DNA of 64,000 bases from Gemmatimonadota bacterium (lineage in GTDB: Bacteria > Gemmatimonadota > Gemmatimonadetes > Gemmatimonadales > Gemmatimonadaceae): NCBI GenBank assembly GCA_016719105.1, contig JADKAQ010000002.1, positions 124,001 to 188,000 on the forward strand, given 5' to 3'. Below the pieces are notes generated by a model that did no database searches, had not been told where the DNA came from, and worked only from the letters and a program-made list of their open reading frames with translations. Within the stretch, counting starts at the first letter, position 1; every line of letters starts with the position of its first letter. Both the position numbers and the translations under genes were made by a program. This document shows, one piece after another, positions 27,214-36,012 of this stretch.

Positions 27214-28091
27214 TTGGAGGCCAGCAGGAGCGAGAGGATGAAGCAGGCCCCGGTGAGCCACGACACGCGGTCGCGGAGCGCGAAGGCGACCGGGTCGTCG
27301 TGCATGGCATCGCGCAGGGTAAAGATCCAGACGCGGGCCTGCCAGTAGATCAGGAGCGGGAGGCCGAGCCAGAGGGCGTCGGGGCGCGCATACAGCAGGA
27401 GGGCGTCCTCGCTGGTGACGTACAGGCACCAGACGAGCGCGGTCGCCATGGTGGCTGCCGAACCCAAACTCAGGAGTGCGTTCTGGTCCACCGGGCGATA
27501 GGCGCGTCCCGGCAGGCTCTGGTTCTCATCGGCGCCGGCGGCGCGCACCTCGCGCAACTCGCGCACGCGCTTGACGAGCGCCAGCGAGAAGAAGAGGAAG
27601 ATCGAGAAGGCGAGGAACCAGCGGCTCAATCGCACGTCGGCAATCACGGCACCGCCCACCACGCGCACCGTGTACAGGCAGGCCAGCACCAGGACGTCGA
27701 CGAGCAGCACCTTCTTGAGCCAGGCCGAGTAGGCGCTGGTCAGGACGGCGTACGCCATCAGCGTGTAGAGGAAGAGCGGCGAGACCCACCAGGCGAGCGC
27801 CAGCGCGGTCGACGCACACAGGATCGCGACGATGGCCGCCTGCTGCAGCGAGACCTTGCCCGAGGCGATCGGGCGATGCCGCTTGCGGGGATGCAGTCGG
27901 TCCGACTCCACGTCCAGCCAGTCGTTGGCGATGTAGACCGACGAGGCCATGAGCGACATCGCCGCGAATCCACCGGCCAGGTGCGCCAGGAACGACGGGG
28001 TGAGCGCGACGTGTCCTGCGCCGGCCGGGAGTACCAGCAGGAGATTCTTCGCCCACTGGTGCGGCCGGAGCATCTTGAGCACAGGAATCAT
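27210..28091 (-). CDS. UbiA-family prenyltransferase, decaprenyl-phosphate phosphoribosyltransferase-like
   Basis: 293 residues with about nine membrane helices. The first Asp-rich motif reads NDWLDVESDRLHPRKRHRP, the NDxxDxxxDRxHPxKxxRP form characteristic of the DPPR synthase group (Rv3806c-like) rather than quinone or heme synthases. The N-terminus LKMLRPHQWAKNLLL is also typical. Such enzymes transfer phosphoribose from PRPP to polyprenyl phosphate in the inner membrane, the first step to lipid-linked arabinose or ribose donors. The overlapping HAD gene would be the phosphatase. A lipid-linked pentose donor would suit the several GT-C enzymes of this locus. ATG 28091 is well supported by the N-terminal motif. 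Confidence 0.85.
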   Translation of the reverse strand: MIPVLKMLRPHQWAKNLLLVLPAGAGHVALTPSFLAHLAGGFAAMSLMASSVYIANDWLDVESDRLHPRKRHRPIASGKVSLQQAAIVAILCASTALALAWWVSPLFLYTLMAYAVLTSAYSAWLKKVLLVDVLVLACLYTVRVVGGAVIADVRLSRWFLAFSIFLFFSLALVKRVRELREVRAAGADENQSLPGRAYRPVDQNALLSLGSAATMATALVWCLYVTSEDALLLYARPDALWLGLPLLIYWQARVWIFTLRDAMHDDPVAFALRDRVSWLTGACFILSLLLASK

Positions 28092-28425
28092 GTCGATTGC
28101 GCGGGGCGTGCTGGTGCGAGGACGAGGGGGAGGTGCGATCGAGGGGCGATCGAGGCGCGAGCAGGGCGCGAGCGTCGATCGCCTCTTGGTGCAGATGTGC
28201 GGGGCGTGCCACGCGACGCCATCCCTGACGAAACGCGTCGAGCGGTCATGCGTCACGTGAAGGCCGGCCAGTCGGACTGGCGCCTGGTGTGACCCGCGCC
28301 GACCGGACCTACCGACAGCGACGCAGTGGGTGGGGGGGTGGCATATTTCGTGCCCGATAGCGACCACGACCGATGCAATTTCCCCCTCGAAAGATCCCCT
28401 GTCGCAGCCGCGTCCCTCGGCGCGC
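28092..28425. other. Divergent intergenic region, 334 bases
   Basis: Lies between the UbiA gene (minus) and a GT-C gene (plus). A 15-base palindrome (GCCAGTC-G-GACTGGC, 28267-28281) might be an operator. Short in-frame extensions of the neighbours exist but have no family sequence. No RNA gene or aptamer was recognised. Confidence 0.4.
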
Positions 28426-30432
28426 ATGAACCAGCGCTCCGATAGCGCGGCGCCCGCGCTCGGCTGGATCGCGCTTGCGCTCGCCGGCCAGCTCTCGATC
28501 CTGCTCCTGACGCGCGCGGGGCGCACCGTGGGCTATCAGCACTTCGTCCCGCTCGGCGCCTCGTCGGCGCTGGAATGGGGCGCGGCCGGGCTCCTCGTGG
28601 TACAGGGGCTCGTCGTGCTGCGGGCCCTCGCGGGGCGGTGGGGGGCGCTGCAGGACATGAGGCGCGCGCTCGCACCGGGCTGGCGACTCCCCGCCGTCGT
28701 GGGTGCGGTGGTGCTCACGAGCGCCACCTTGTCGCGCCAGCCGGTCGTGTATGCGCTCGAACTGGTGCTCGCTGGAGCTGCCCAGCTCATGCAGCTGGCG
28801 ACGGTCGCGTTGGCGGTGGCGGCGTGGCCTTCGCACTGGCGTGAGGCCTTTCGCTCGGCGTCGAGCCGCGTGCTTGGCGATGCGGCGACGGATCCGGCCC
28901 CGGGCGGCATCGATCGTTTCGCGCTGGTCACGGCGGCGGTGGCTTCGGCCGTGGCGCTGCTGCTGACGATGATCGTCTACGAGCGGCATCCGCACATCCC
29001 GGATGAGGTGGCCTACCTCGTCCAGGCGCGCTATCTGGCGCAGGGGGTGCTCGCCCTGCCGGCCCCACCCGTCCCCGAGGCCTTCAGCCTCGACCTCATG
29101 ACGCTGGACGACCGGGGGTGGTACTCGATCTTCCCGCCGGGGTGGCCGGCCATGCTCGCCATCGGGGTGCGGCTGGGCGCGGAGTGGTTGGTGAACCCGC
29201 TGCTCGCGGGGGCGAACATCCTGCTGGCGTATGTCGTCCTGCGGGCGCTCTTCCCGTTGCGCACGGCCCGCCTCGTGGTCTTGCTGCTGGCGGCGTCGCC
29301 ATGGTCGCAGTTCATGGCCATGAGCCTGATGTCGCACACCTTCACGCTCACCTGCATGTTGCTTGCGGCCGCCGGGGTCGCGCGCCTGCGCGCCAACGGC
29401 ACGCTCGCCTGGGGGGTGGCCAGCGGCCTGGCGCTCGGGATGATGAGCCTCATCCGCCCGCTCGACGCCGCGATCGTCGCCGGGCTGCTCGGCCTCTGGT
29501 CGTTAGGCGCCCGGTGGCGCGGGCTCCCGCTCGTTCCTTCGGCGGTGATGACCGTGTCGGCGGCGGCCATCGGGGCCCTCAACCTCGTGTACAACCGCGC
29601 GCTCACCGGCGACATGCGCAAGTTCCCGGTGATGCTCTACTTCGACCGGCTGTTCGGGAAGGGGAGCAACGACCTTGGCTTCGGCGCCAATCGCGACTTC
29701 GGGTGGCGCGGCCTCGACCCGTTCCCCGGGCACGGCCCGCTCGACGTGCTCATCAACTCGAACATGAACCTGTTCCAGGTGAACACCGAGTTGCTGGGGT
29801 GGGGGTGCGGCTCGCTCGTCCTGGCGTGGTGGTTCCTCACCTCGTCAGGCAAGCGTGGCGCCGATTGGGGGATGATCGTGACGGTCGTCGCGCTGGTGGC
29901 GGCGGAGAACCTGTACTGGTTCTCCGGCGGCCCGGACTTCGGCGCCCGCTATTGGTTCCTCATCATCGTCCCGGTGCTGGTGCTGGTGGCGCGGGGGATC
30001 GAAGGGGTCGATGCGGCGCTTCGTGCCCGCGGTGCGCGCGCCGGGATGCTCGAGCCGGCGCTCGTGCTCACTTGCCTCGCCGTGGTCACCTTCGGGCCGT
30101 GGCGCGCCGTGGACAAGTACTACCACTACCGTGGCATGCGCCCCGACATCCGCACCCTCGAGGCGCAACGCGACTTTGGAGCGGCGCTCGTGCTGGTGCG
30201 CGGCAATCGCCACCCGGACTACCACTCGGCGGCCGTCTACAACGCCGTCCCCCTCGGCGATCCCGAGCGCCCCGTCTATGCGTGGGACCGCGGTGCGGCC
30301 GAGCGCGCGCAATTGCTGGCTGCGTATCCCGGGCGTGCGGTGTGGATCGTGGACGGACCGTCGCTCACGGGCGGGGCGTTTCGCGTGCAGGCGGGGCCGC
30401 TCACCGCCGCTGAAGTCCTCGCCCGCCCCTGA
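28426..30432 (+). CDS. GT-C family membrane glycosyltransferase (GT39/ArnT-like)
   Basis: 668 residues from ATG 28426 with about twelve membrane helices. The first periplasmic loop has HIPDEVAYLVQARYLAQG, the H-x-DE acidic motif that in GT39/GT83-like enzymes sits at the catalytic site. IRPLDAAIVAGLLG and YWFSGGPDFGARYW are further motifs common to large bacterial GT-C proteins. These enzymes use polyprenyl-phosphate sugars at the outer face of the inner membrane to modify proteins, lipids or glycans. The adjacent UbiA/HAD pair may make a suitable lipid-linked donor. An upstream extension of 32 residues has no conserved features. Substrate unknown. Confidence 0.82.
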   Translation: MNQRSDSAAPALGWIALALAGQLSILLLTRAGRTVGYQHFVPLGASSALEWGAAGLLVVQGLVVLRALAGRWGALQDMRRALAPGWRLPAVVGAVVLTSATLSRQPVVYALELVLAGAAQLMQLATVALAVAAWPSHWREAFRSASSRVLGDAATDPAPGGIDRFALVTAAVASAVALLLTMIVYERHPHIPDEVAYLVQARYLAQGVLALPAPPVPEAFSLDLMTLDDRGWYSIFPPGWPAMLAIGVRLGAEWLVNPLLAGANILLAYVVLRALFPLRTARLVVLLLAASPWSQFMAMSLMSHTFTLTCMLLAAAGVARLRANGTLAWGVASGLALGMMSLIRPLDAAIVAGLLGLWSLGARWRGLPLVPSAVMTVSAAAIGALNLVYNRALTGDMRKFPVMLYFDRLFGKGSNDLGFGANRDFGWRGLDPFPGHGPLDVLINSNMNLFQVNTELLGWGCGSLVLAWWFLTSSGKRGADWGMIVTVVALVAAENLYWFSGGPDFGARYWFLIIVPVLVLVARGIEGVDAALRARGARAGMLEPALVLTCLAVVTFGPWRAVDKYYHYRGMRPDIRTLEAQRDFGAALVLVRGNRHPDYHSAAVYNAVPLGDPERPVYAWDRGAAERAQLLAAYPGRAVWIVDGPSLTGGAFRVQAGPLTAAEVLARP

Positions 30433-30518
30433 CGATCGGGGAGTTCACCGTGCGCCGACCGCTTCGGGTTGGCGCCGATCACCAGCTCGTCGCCGTGCGG
30501 CGCGGTGGATGAACGAAC

Positions 30519-30544
30519 GGGCGCCGCTGCAGCTGGCGGCGCCC
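30519..30544. terminator. Hairpin terminator between convergent genes
   Basis: GGGCGCCG pairs perfectly with CGGCGCCC around CTGCAGCTGG, in the gap between the GT-C gene and the end of cassette A. Strong GC stem without a U tract. Confidence 0.45.
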
Positions 30545-30584
30545 GTGGTGGACGAGACGTGCGGTCGTGCGGCCGGCCGCGGGG

Positions 30585-31301
30585 TCAGCGATAGCCGAGC
30601 CGCTGCATCCCGGTCACGTACTTGGAGCTCTTGGTGATCAGGAATGGGAAGGCGTTGCTGATGAACGAGGCGGCGTCGTCGTCCTTCACGGCGTACTTGA
30701 TCTCGACGATGGTCGTGATGTCGTCGACCAGCAGGCGGCAGGCGCGGTGACGTGGCGCTTCGGCGCTGTAGTACTCGCACTCCGAGTCGATCGTCAGGCG
30801 AAAGCGGCGGTCGGCGGACTGGAAGTAGCGCCGCGAGTAGCGGTTCACGAGCGTGGGGCGCAGCGCATCCGTGATGGACGCGATCGATGCCGGCGGCTCC
30901 ACGTCGCCCAGCCAGTGGGCGAGCGTCCCTACCTCGCTTTCGGCGTTGAAGGCCATCGGTGGGAGCGCCCGCGATTCCTTGGTCCCCACCATCCCGCGCT
31001 TGCGCTTGAGTTCGAGCACTGGGCGCGCGACGTCGCCGAACAGGTCACCATACCAACGCGCGCGCACCTTCAGGCGATGGCTGTGCCCCTGCACCGCGTC
31101 CCACAGGAGCCGGAGCTCCGGCGTGTCGAAGTAGCAGTTGTTGACGTAGCGCTGCGTGTAGATCTCCGAGAACTGCGCGGGATGCAGCCGCACCAGGTGC
31201 TCGATGTTCGCGCGCGAGATGTCGGTGACGAGGAGCTTGCGCTCGTATCGCCCCGACGTCGCGAGCGGATCAACGACTGGCTTTGCCAAACTCAGCGCCA
31301 T
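30585..31301 (-). CDS. VTC-domain (polyphosphate polymerase-like) protein, cassette A
   Basis: 238 residues of the triphosphate-tunnel metalloenzyme type. The expected charged strands are present: RYERKLLVT near residue 18, LKVRARWYG near 76, LELKRKRG, RYSRRYF, LTIDSECEYY, VEIKYAV and the terminal SKYVTGMQRLGY. In yeast Vtc4 the equivalent tunnel polymerises ATP gamma-phosphate into polyphosphate; bacterial homologs without SPX domains are poorly characterised. The ATG at 31301 lies inside the end of the CotH gene (32-base overlap), so the two are translationally linked. It is the last gene of a four-gene minus-strand cassette. Polyphosphate synthesis is inferred from family; another triphosphate substrate is possible. 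Confidence 0.85.
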   Translation of the reverse strand: MALSLAKPVVDPLATSGRYERKLLVTDISRANIEHLVRLHPAQFSEIYTQRYVNNCYFDTPELRLLWDAVQGHSHRLKVRARWYGDLFGDVARPVLELKRKRGMVGTKESRALPPMAFNAESEVGTLAHWLGDVEPPASIASITDALRPTLVNRYSRRYFQSADRRFRLTIDSECEYYSAEAPRHRACRLLVDDITTIVEIKYAVKDDDAASFISNAFPFLITKSSKYVTGMQRLGYR

Positions 31302-33900
31302 ACAACTTGTCGGCTACGTTGGTGAGGTCGGCCGGCATGGCGCGACCGTCGATCTTGAGCGACGAGCCCTGTTCGATGAGGTAGGCGACCTTCTGTCCCT
31401 TGATCTCGAGCGTGGTGAACTCGATGATCCCAGGGCCGTACTCCGACTTCTTGCGATAGGCCGTGACGCCGACCTGCCCGCCGATGATGTGCGCGTCGCT
31501 GATCATCATGTGCGAGCGGTCCTTCGACGCGATGCCGATGGCGGCGTCGCGCACGTCGATGCGCTTGGCGGTGAGCGTGCTCCCTTCGCCCGCGCTGATC
31601 CCCTTGTCGCCGGCGCCCTTCACCTGCACGTCCTCCACCTCCACCACGCTCCCCGAGGCGTCGATGCCGTCGTTGCCGACGTCGAGGAAGCGGGAGTTGC
31701 GGATCGGCCCCTTGCCGAAGTCGATGTCGAGGGCGTCGGCCTGCGTGCTGTCGAAGACCACGCCGTCGAGCACGAATGCGGCGCGCATGATGTGCAGGGC
31801 GTCCTCGGATCGGTTCTTCGAGAAGCGCGAGTTCCGAATCGTCACCGGGCTCTCGTAGAACTCCACGGCGCCGGTCATCTCCCATCCGCTCTGCTTGGCG
31901 TTGGAGAGCCCGAAGAACTGGACGTAGTCGAGCGTGGACATCTCACCCGCCTGCAGTACGATGAAGCCCTGGCCGGTGCGGTCCGACGACTCGATGACGA
32001 TCGGCTTGTCCTGCTCACCACGCAGGTCGACGGCCGACCACGACAGGACGTTGGCCTTGTTGACGATGTCGAGGCGCGTTCCCGGACCGGCGAAGACGCG
32101 ATAGCCCGACGGGAAGACCAGGTCGCGGTCCACGCGCCAGCTCCCCGGCAGGATCGCGATGCGGCGCTCGGTGTCATCGATCCTGATGAAGGGGAAGGAC
32201 GCCGCGTTGGGCGCCAGGCGAATGGCGTTCACGCGGAGCTGCGCGACGCCGAGCCCTTCGTGCGACCAGGCCATCGCGGGCGCCTCGTCGATCTGCTGGC
32301 TCCCCACCACCTGGTAGCGTACGCGGAGCGGCGTCTCGAGCGTGTCGTTAGGCCAGGTGAAGCCGCGCGGAACCGGGAAGCGGATGGTGGTGAACTGCAT
32401 GGGCTGGCTGTCGTCCTTGCCGCCGAGCAACTGCGGCGTGGACGGCAGGACGGTCGTGTCGCGGGCGAGTCCGATGATCCGCAGCGGCAGCGCCTGCATG
32501 TTGGCGACGTCCATCACGAGCTCGCCCGGTGCGGCGGTGCGCAGGTACGTCTGCACCGCCTGCGGCGGATGCAACGCGATGCGGATGAACTCCGCGGCGC
32601 GGCGCACCGACTGCCAGTCGATCTCCAGCTCCGGAAACTCGCGCCGCAGCATCTTCAGCGACGGGTCGAGCTTGGGCGCGAGCGCGCGCTGCATCTCGTC
32701 GACGTAGCCGGCCGCACTCACGCGCTCCAGCTCCGAGACGTACAGGCGATAGAAGGCGGTGTCGGCGAAGAACTGCGAGATGTAGCGACGCGACGTGGGG
32801 TCGCGGCGTTCGTCGATCGCCTGCAGCGCGAGCAGCCCCGGCTTGGCCGGAGTGGTGCGGTTGTACGCGTCGAACGAGACCGGCTCGAGGCGCGAGGTGA
32901 TCGGGTTGTAGTAGAAGCGCGCGTTGGGCCAGTTGCCCACGCCATGCCAGGCGCTGAACAAGTCGCTCAGCGCAAAGAACGTCGCGAGCTTCTTGATGTC
33001 GAACGCCTCGGCCACCGTCACCTTGCCGGTGCGGAACGACGAGAGAAGCTGGATAGCGGTGAGGAACTGGTCGCGCCCGGCCGGCGTCGCCAACCACTTG
33101 GAGGTCTGGAAGGCGTCGATGTCGGCCGAGAAGTAGCCGCCGGAGCCGGCGACGAAGCCGCGGTCGCGCGGCGCGACCGACTCCTGTCGCGCGAGCTCGC
33201 CCCAGAGCACGTCCTCGTTGAATCGGAGGATGGGGCCGTCCTTGCGCTCGTTGTTCTCGACCAATCGCGTCTCGAACACCTCTTCGAGGGCATACAGGCC
33301 GAGATCCTTGCCGTTGATCGTGACGTCGACGAAGTCGTAGCGCAGCGCGAGGAGCCCCTCACGACGCATCGCCTCGTGATAGCGCTTCTCGTTGATGAAG
33401 TCGCGCGTTTGTGGGTGCTGCAGCGAGAACTGCTTCATCCCCAGGATCGTGCTGTCCGACCGCGCGATGATGCGGAACGACCACTTGTCCCCTTCGAGGT
33501 GATCGGTCAGGTCGCCCTTGAGGCGCAGCTTCACCGGGATGGTCTTCCCGGCGAAGCGCACGTTGGCGTTGACCACGTCGGCGTCGGAGACGATGAGGAC
33601 CTGGCGCTTGAGCGCGACTTCGCGCTGGTGCGCCAGGTTCATGAAATCCTTGTGCTTGATGTCGATGATCAGGCGCTCGGGGGTGGTCGTGAGCCCCTGC
33701 ACGCGCCGCGTGATGGTGGTGATGGTGCGGGGGGACAACAGGTCGATCGCCCCGCGCAGCACGCCCAGGCGATGGGCCGCCACACCGGCGACGAAGACGA
33801 CCAGCGTATACCCGATCGCGACCCACCGGCGGGAGGCCGTGGATCGCAGGGTGCCGATCGCCTTGCGCCGCGTTTCGCCTTCGCGCGACTTGATCTTCAC
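31270..33900 (-). CDS. CotH-kinase-like plus right-handed beta-helix membrane protein, cassette A
   Basis: 876 residues. One membrane helix (about 26-48) anchors a large extracytoplasmic part. Residues about 75-440 are CotH-like: KLRLKGDLTDHLEGDKWSF, SLQHPQTRDFINEKRYHEAM, DVTINGKDLGLYALEEVFE and GNWPNARFYYNPITSRLEPV. The usual PWDxD acidic motif appears as SFDAYN, so kinase activity is uncertain. Residues about 580-850 are short parallel beta-helix rungs (VTIRNSRFSKN, PIRNSRFLDVGNDGIDASG, GDKGISAGEGS). CotH of spore formers is an atypical protein kinase that phosphorylates coat proteins. GTG 33900 is one base after the DUF4956 stop. The beta-helix may bind glycan or present the kinase domain to a surface polymer. 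Confidence 0.82.
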   Translation of the reverse strand: MKIKSREGETRRKAIGTLRSTASRRWVAIGYTLVVFVAGVAAHRLGVLRGAIDLLSPRTITTITRRVQGLTTTPERLIIDIKHKDFMNLAHQREVALKRQVLIVSDADVVNANVRFAGKTIPVKLRLKGDLTDHLEGDKWSFRIIARSDSTILGMKQFSLQHPQTRDFINEKRYHEAMRREGLLALRYDFVDVTINGKDLGLYALEEVFETRLVENNERKDGPILRFNEDVLWGELARQESVAPRDRGFVAGSGGYFSADIDAFQTSKWLATPAGRDQFLTAIQLLSSFRTGKVTVAEAFDIKKLATFFALSDLFSAWHGVGNWPNARFYYNPITSRLEPVSFDAYNRTTPAKPGLLALQAIDERRDPTSRRYISQFFADTAFYRLYVSELERVSAAGYVDEMQRALAPKLDPSLKMLRREFPELEIDWQSVRRAAEFIRIALHPPQAVQTYLRTAAPGELVMDVANMQALPLRIIGLARDTTVLPSTPQLLGGKDDSQPMQFTTIRFPVPRGFTWPNDTLETPLRVRYQVVGSQQIDEAPAMAWSHEGLGVAQLRVNAIRLAPNAASFPFIRIDDTERRIAILPGSWRVDRDLVFPSGYRVFAGPGTRLDIVNKANVLSWSAVDLRGEQDKPIVIESSDRTGQGFIVLQAGEMSTLDYVQFFGLSNAKQSGWEMTGAVEFYESPVTIRNSRFSKNRSEDALHIMRAAFVLDGVVFDSTQADALDIDFGKGPIRNSRFLDVGNDGIDASGSVVEVEDVQVKGAGDKGISAGEGSTLTAKRIDVRDAAIGIASKDRSHMMISDAHIIGGQVGVTAYRKKSEYGPGIIEFTTLEIKGQKVAYLIEQGSSLKIDGRAMPADLTNVADKLYGAEFGKASR

Positions 33901-33901
33901 G

Positions 33902-34570
33902 TCAGTTTCCCAGGTCCTCGAGATTCAGGAACGTGACCTTGGCCCCCGCATTCAGCGCGCGAATGTCGGAAGTGGCCTGTTCCAGCTTCTTGTAGTCGTC
34001 GAAGTCGAGCTTGAACGAGGCTTCGAGCAGGTTGGCCCCCTCGTCGAAGCGCGTGAGGTGCAGGTCGTTGCTGTGCTTCTCGAGCGTCCCGACGAGCGCG
34101 GCGAGCGTCAACCCGGCTGGCTGCGCCGACGACACCGTGAGGTGCAAGTGGCGGACTTCATCGGTGCGCTCGAACTTGCGCTTGGCGATCAAGACCACCG
34201 CCACCACGGCGAAGGCGATGAGGGTGACCCAGACCTGGTCGGCGCCGAAGCCGAGCCCCAGCGAGATGACCAGGAAGAGGTAGGTCAGCTCCTCGGGCTC
34301 CTTGATGGCGGCGCGGAAGCGCACGATCGAGAGCGCCCCGACGAGGCCTAACGACAGGGCGAGCGAGGACTTCACGATGGTGATGATCACCATCGTCGTC
34401 ATGCCCAGCAGCACGAAGTTGCGCGCGAAGGCCCGCCGGTTGGAGGGCGACGCACCAAAGGCGATGTACAGCCGTCCCAGGACGAAGCTGAGGCCCGCTG
34501 TCAGCAGCAAGTTGATCAAGAACCCCAGGACGGGAATCTTGCCCGTCTGGGTCGCCAGGAATTGCTCCAC
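33902..34570 (-). CDS. DUF4956 membrane protein, cassette A
   Basis: 222 residues: three or four membrane helices in the first 130 residues, then a soluble C-terminal alpha/beta domain. The central signature is LGLVGALSIVRFRAAIKEPEELTYLF (bridging helices 2 and 3), as in DUF4956 proteins, which commonly lie next to VTC-domain genes. GTG 34570 has a good AGGAG site seven bases upstream. The function is unknown; in this setting it could be the membrane partner or channel for the product of the VTC domain. Sits 32 bases after the metallophosphoesterase and directly before CotH. Confidence 0.85.
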   Translation of the reverse strand: MEQFLATQTGKIPVLGFLINLLLTAGLSFVLGRLYIAFGASPSNRRAFARNFVLLGMTTMVIITIVKSSLALSLGLVGALSIVRFRAAIKEPEELTYLFLVISLGLGFGADQVWVTLIAFAVVAVVLIAKRKFERTDEVRHLHLTVSSAQPAGLTLAALVGTLEKHSNDLHLTRFDEGANLLEASFKLDFDDYKKLEQATSDIRALNAGAKVTFLNLEDLGN

Positions 34571-34602
34571 GCGATGCTCCTATTCGGTCGGGATGGATCG
34601 GG

Positions 34603-35802
34603 TCAGGTGGAACGCGCGGCGGAAGCCGAACGCGCGCGGCCGGCCACAAAGCCGCCGGCAAAGACAACGGCGAGGAGCAGGAATAGTGCCGCCAGACGCT
34701 TGGGACTGCCCACCGCGCTCCACAGGCGCTGCACGATGGTGGGCGAGGGTGGGGGCCCCGCGGCCTTCGACTTTGTGGGCCCCTCCGACTCCTCGTCGAC
34801 CGCCGGGGCCCGGTAGGCCGAGGGGTCGTAGAGCTTCCCCGGATCGCGCCCGGGTCCGAAGGCCTGGCGCCAGCGAGCGGGGGAGAAGGCGTCGGAGCTC
34901 AGCGCCCCCACCGTCGGGACCTGATAGCGCACCGAGGCGCCGTCCACCTCGCCGAACACGAAGCTCTCGAACTGCACCGTGCGGATGAGCGAGACCGGAG
35001 TCGCGGCCGCCGTCGGCTTGTCGACCATCGCATTGAGCGTCGCGCGGAAGTAGTCGATGCTGTCGCGAACCAGGTGCGTGTACATCGCCGGCCCCAGGTC
35101 GCCGGAGAAGACCCCGCGCACCCCGCGCTTCACCAGCGACGGGTGCACCTCGGCCCACCACGGGTCGTCCTCCTCGAACCAGAGCACGTGGTGCATGACG
35201 AGGAAGGTGTTGGTCGCTGGCGACTGGGTGAGCGCGTCCTGCACGAACTGCCGCTGCAACGAGTCGAGGCGCAGCGTCTTCGTGAGCTTCTGCGCCGAGG
35301 GAACCGGGGCGTTCCCCGTGGGCGTGAACGTCGTGTTGAGCAGCAGGAAGCGCGAGCCACGGAAATCCACCGCGCGCGGGAGCGCGCCGTACCTCTCGAA
35401 GAAGACGTCGCGCGTGACCGGGTCGTGGATGTCGTGGTTGCCGGGAACGCGGTAAATCGGGATCCCGAGCGGGGCGAGCTTCGCGTCGACCTTTTCCCAT
35501 TGCGCGATGACCGCCTTGCGGTCGGTGAGCGCCTTGGGAATCGATCCCCAGATGATGTCTCCGGTGAGGAACAGGAGGTCGGGCTTGAGGCGCTTGAGCT
35601 CCGCGACCACCTCATCGAGGCGCGGATACAGCTCGGGATCGCTGTTCCCGCGCATGTGGCCGACGACGGCAAAGGTGAAGCGATTGGCGCTGTCCTGCGC
35701 CGCCACCGGGCGGCTAAATCCCAGCGAAAGGGCAAGTCCGGCCAGCGCCGAGCCCCGCCCGATAGAAGCCAGTCGCGCCAGGCGCGATCCAGGGTTGATC
35801 AT
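34603..35802 (-). CDS. Exported metallophosphoesterase-like protein with C-terminal anchor, cassette A
   Basis: 399 residues. An N-terminal signal (about 1-35, ending PVAAQD) leads to a calcineurin-type domain (about 42-270) and a C-terminal membrane helix (LAALFLLLAVVFAGGFVAG) with a basic tail. Motifs LTGDIIW, VPGNHDIHD and VMHHVLW are canonical. The first metal motif reads VVGHMRGNSD, with His where Asp is expected, and the terminal GHxH is replaced by SGDLGPAMY. The paralog at 43597 shows the same substitutions. The domain should face the periplasm. GGAG precedes ATG 35802 by six bases; the 210-base divergent gap upstream should hold the cassette promoter. Confidence 0.83.
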   Translation of the reverse strand: MINPGSRLARLASIGRGSALAGLALSLGFSRPVAAQDSANRFTFAVVGHMRGNSDPELYPRLDEVVAELKRLKPDLLFLTGDIIWGSIPKALTDRKAVIAQWEKVDAKLAPLGIPIYRVPGNHDIHDPVTRDVFFERYGALPRAVDFRGSRFLLLNTTFTPTGNAPVPSAQKLTKTLRLDSLQRQFVQDALTQSPATNTFLVMHHVLWFEEDDPWWAEVHPSLVKRGVRGVFSGDLGPAMYTHLVRDSIDYFRATLNAMVDKPTAAATPVSLIRTVQFESFVFGEVDGASVRYQVPTVGALSSDAFSPARWRQAFGPGRDPGKLYDPSAYRAPAVDEESEGPTKSKAAGPPPSPTIVQRLWSAVGSPKRLAALFLLLAVVFAGGFVAGRARSASAARST

Positions 35803-36012
35803 CCGTTCTCCGTTCGATGGCCGATGCCCGCCATAAGCGCCGGTCCGAGGGGGAAAATGGCAGTAACCATGCCACGGGCCGGTCGCCGCGTTGCTCGGTC
35901 GTGAGGTGGCGCAGATCCTGCGACGCGTCGCGTTCGCGAGACAGGCGCCCCCTGCCGCTCGTCAGTAGTACGCACTCCCCGGCAGGTGCCGGTACACGCC
36001 CTACCCCCCTCC

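Noticed and set aside
31204..33936. Long plus-strand open frame (910 codons) opposite the cassette A CotH gene
   Set aside because: Antisense shadow of a high-GC gene: composition dominated by Arg, Val, Asp and Glu, no family motifs, whereas the minus strand encodes recognisable CotH and beta-helix sequence.
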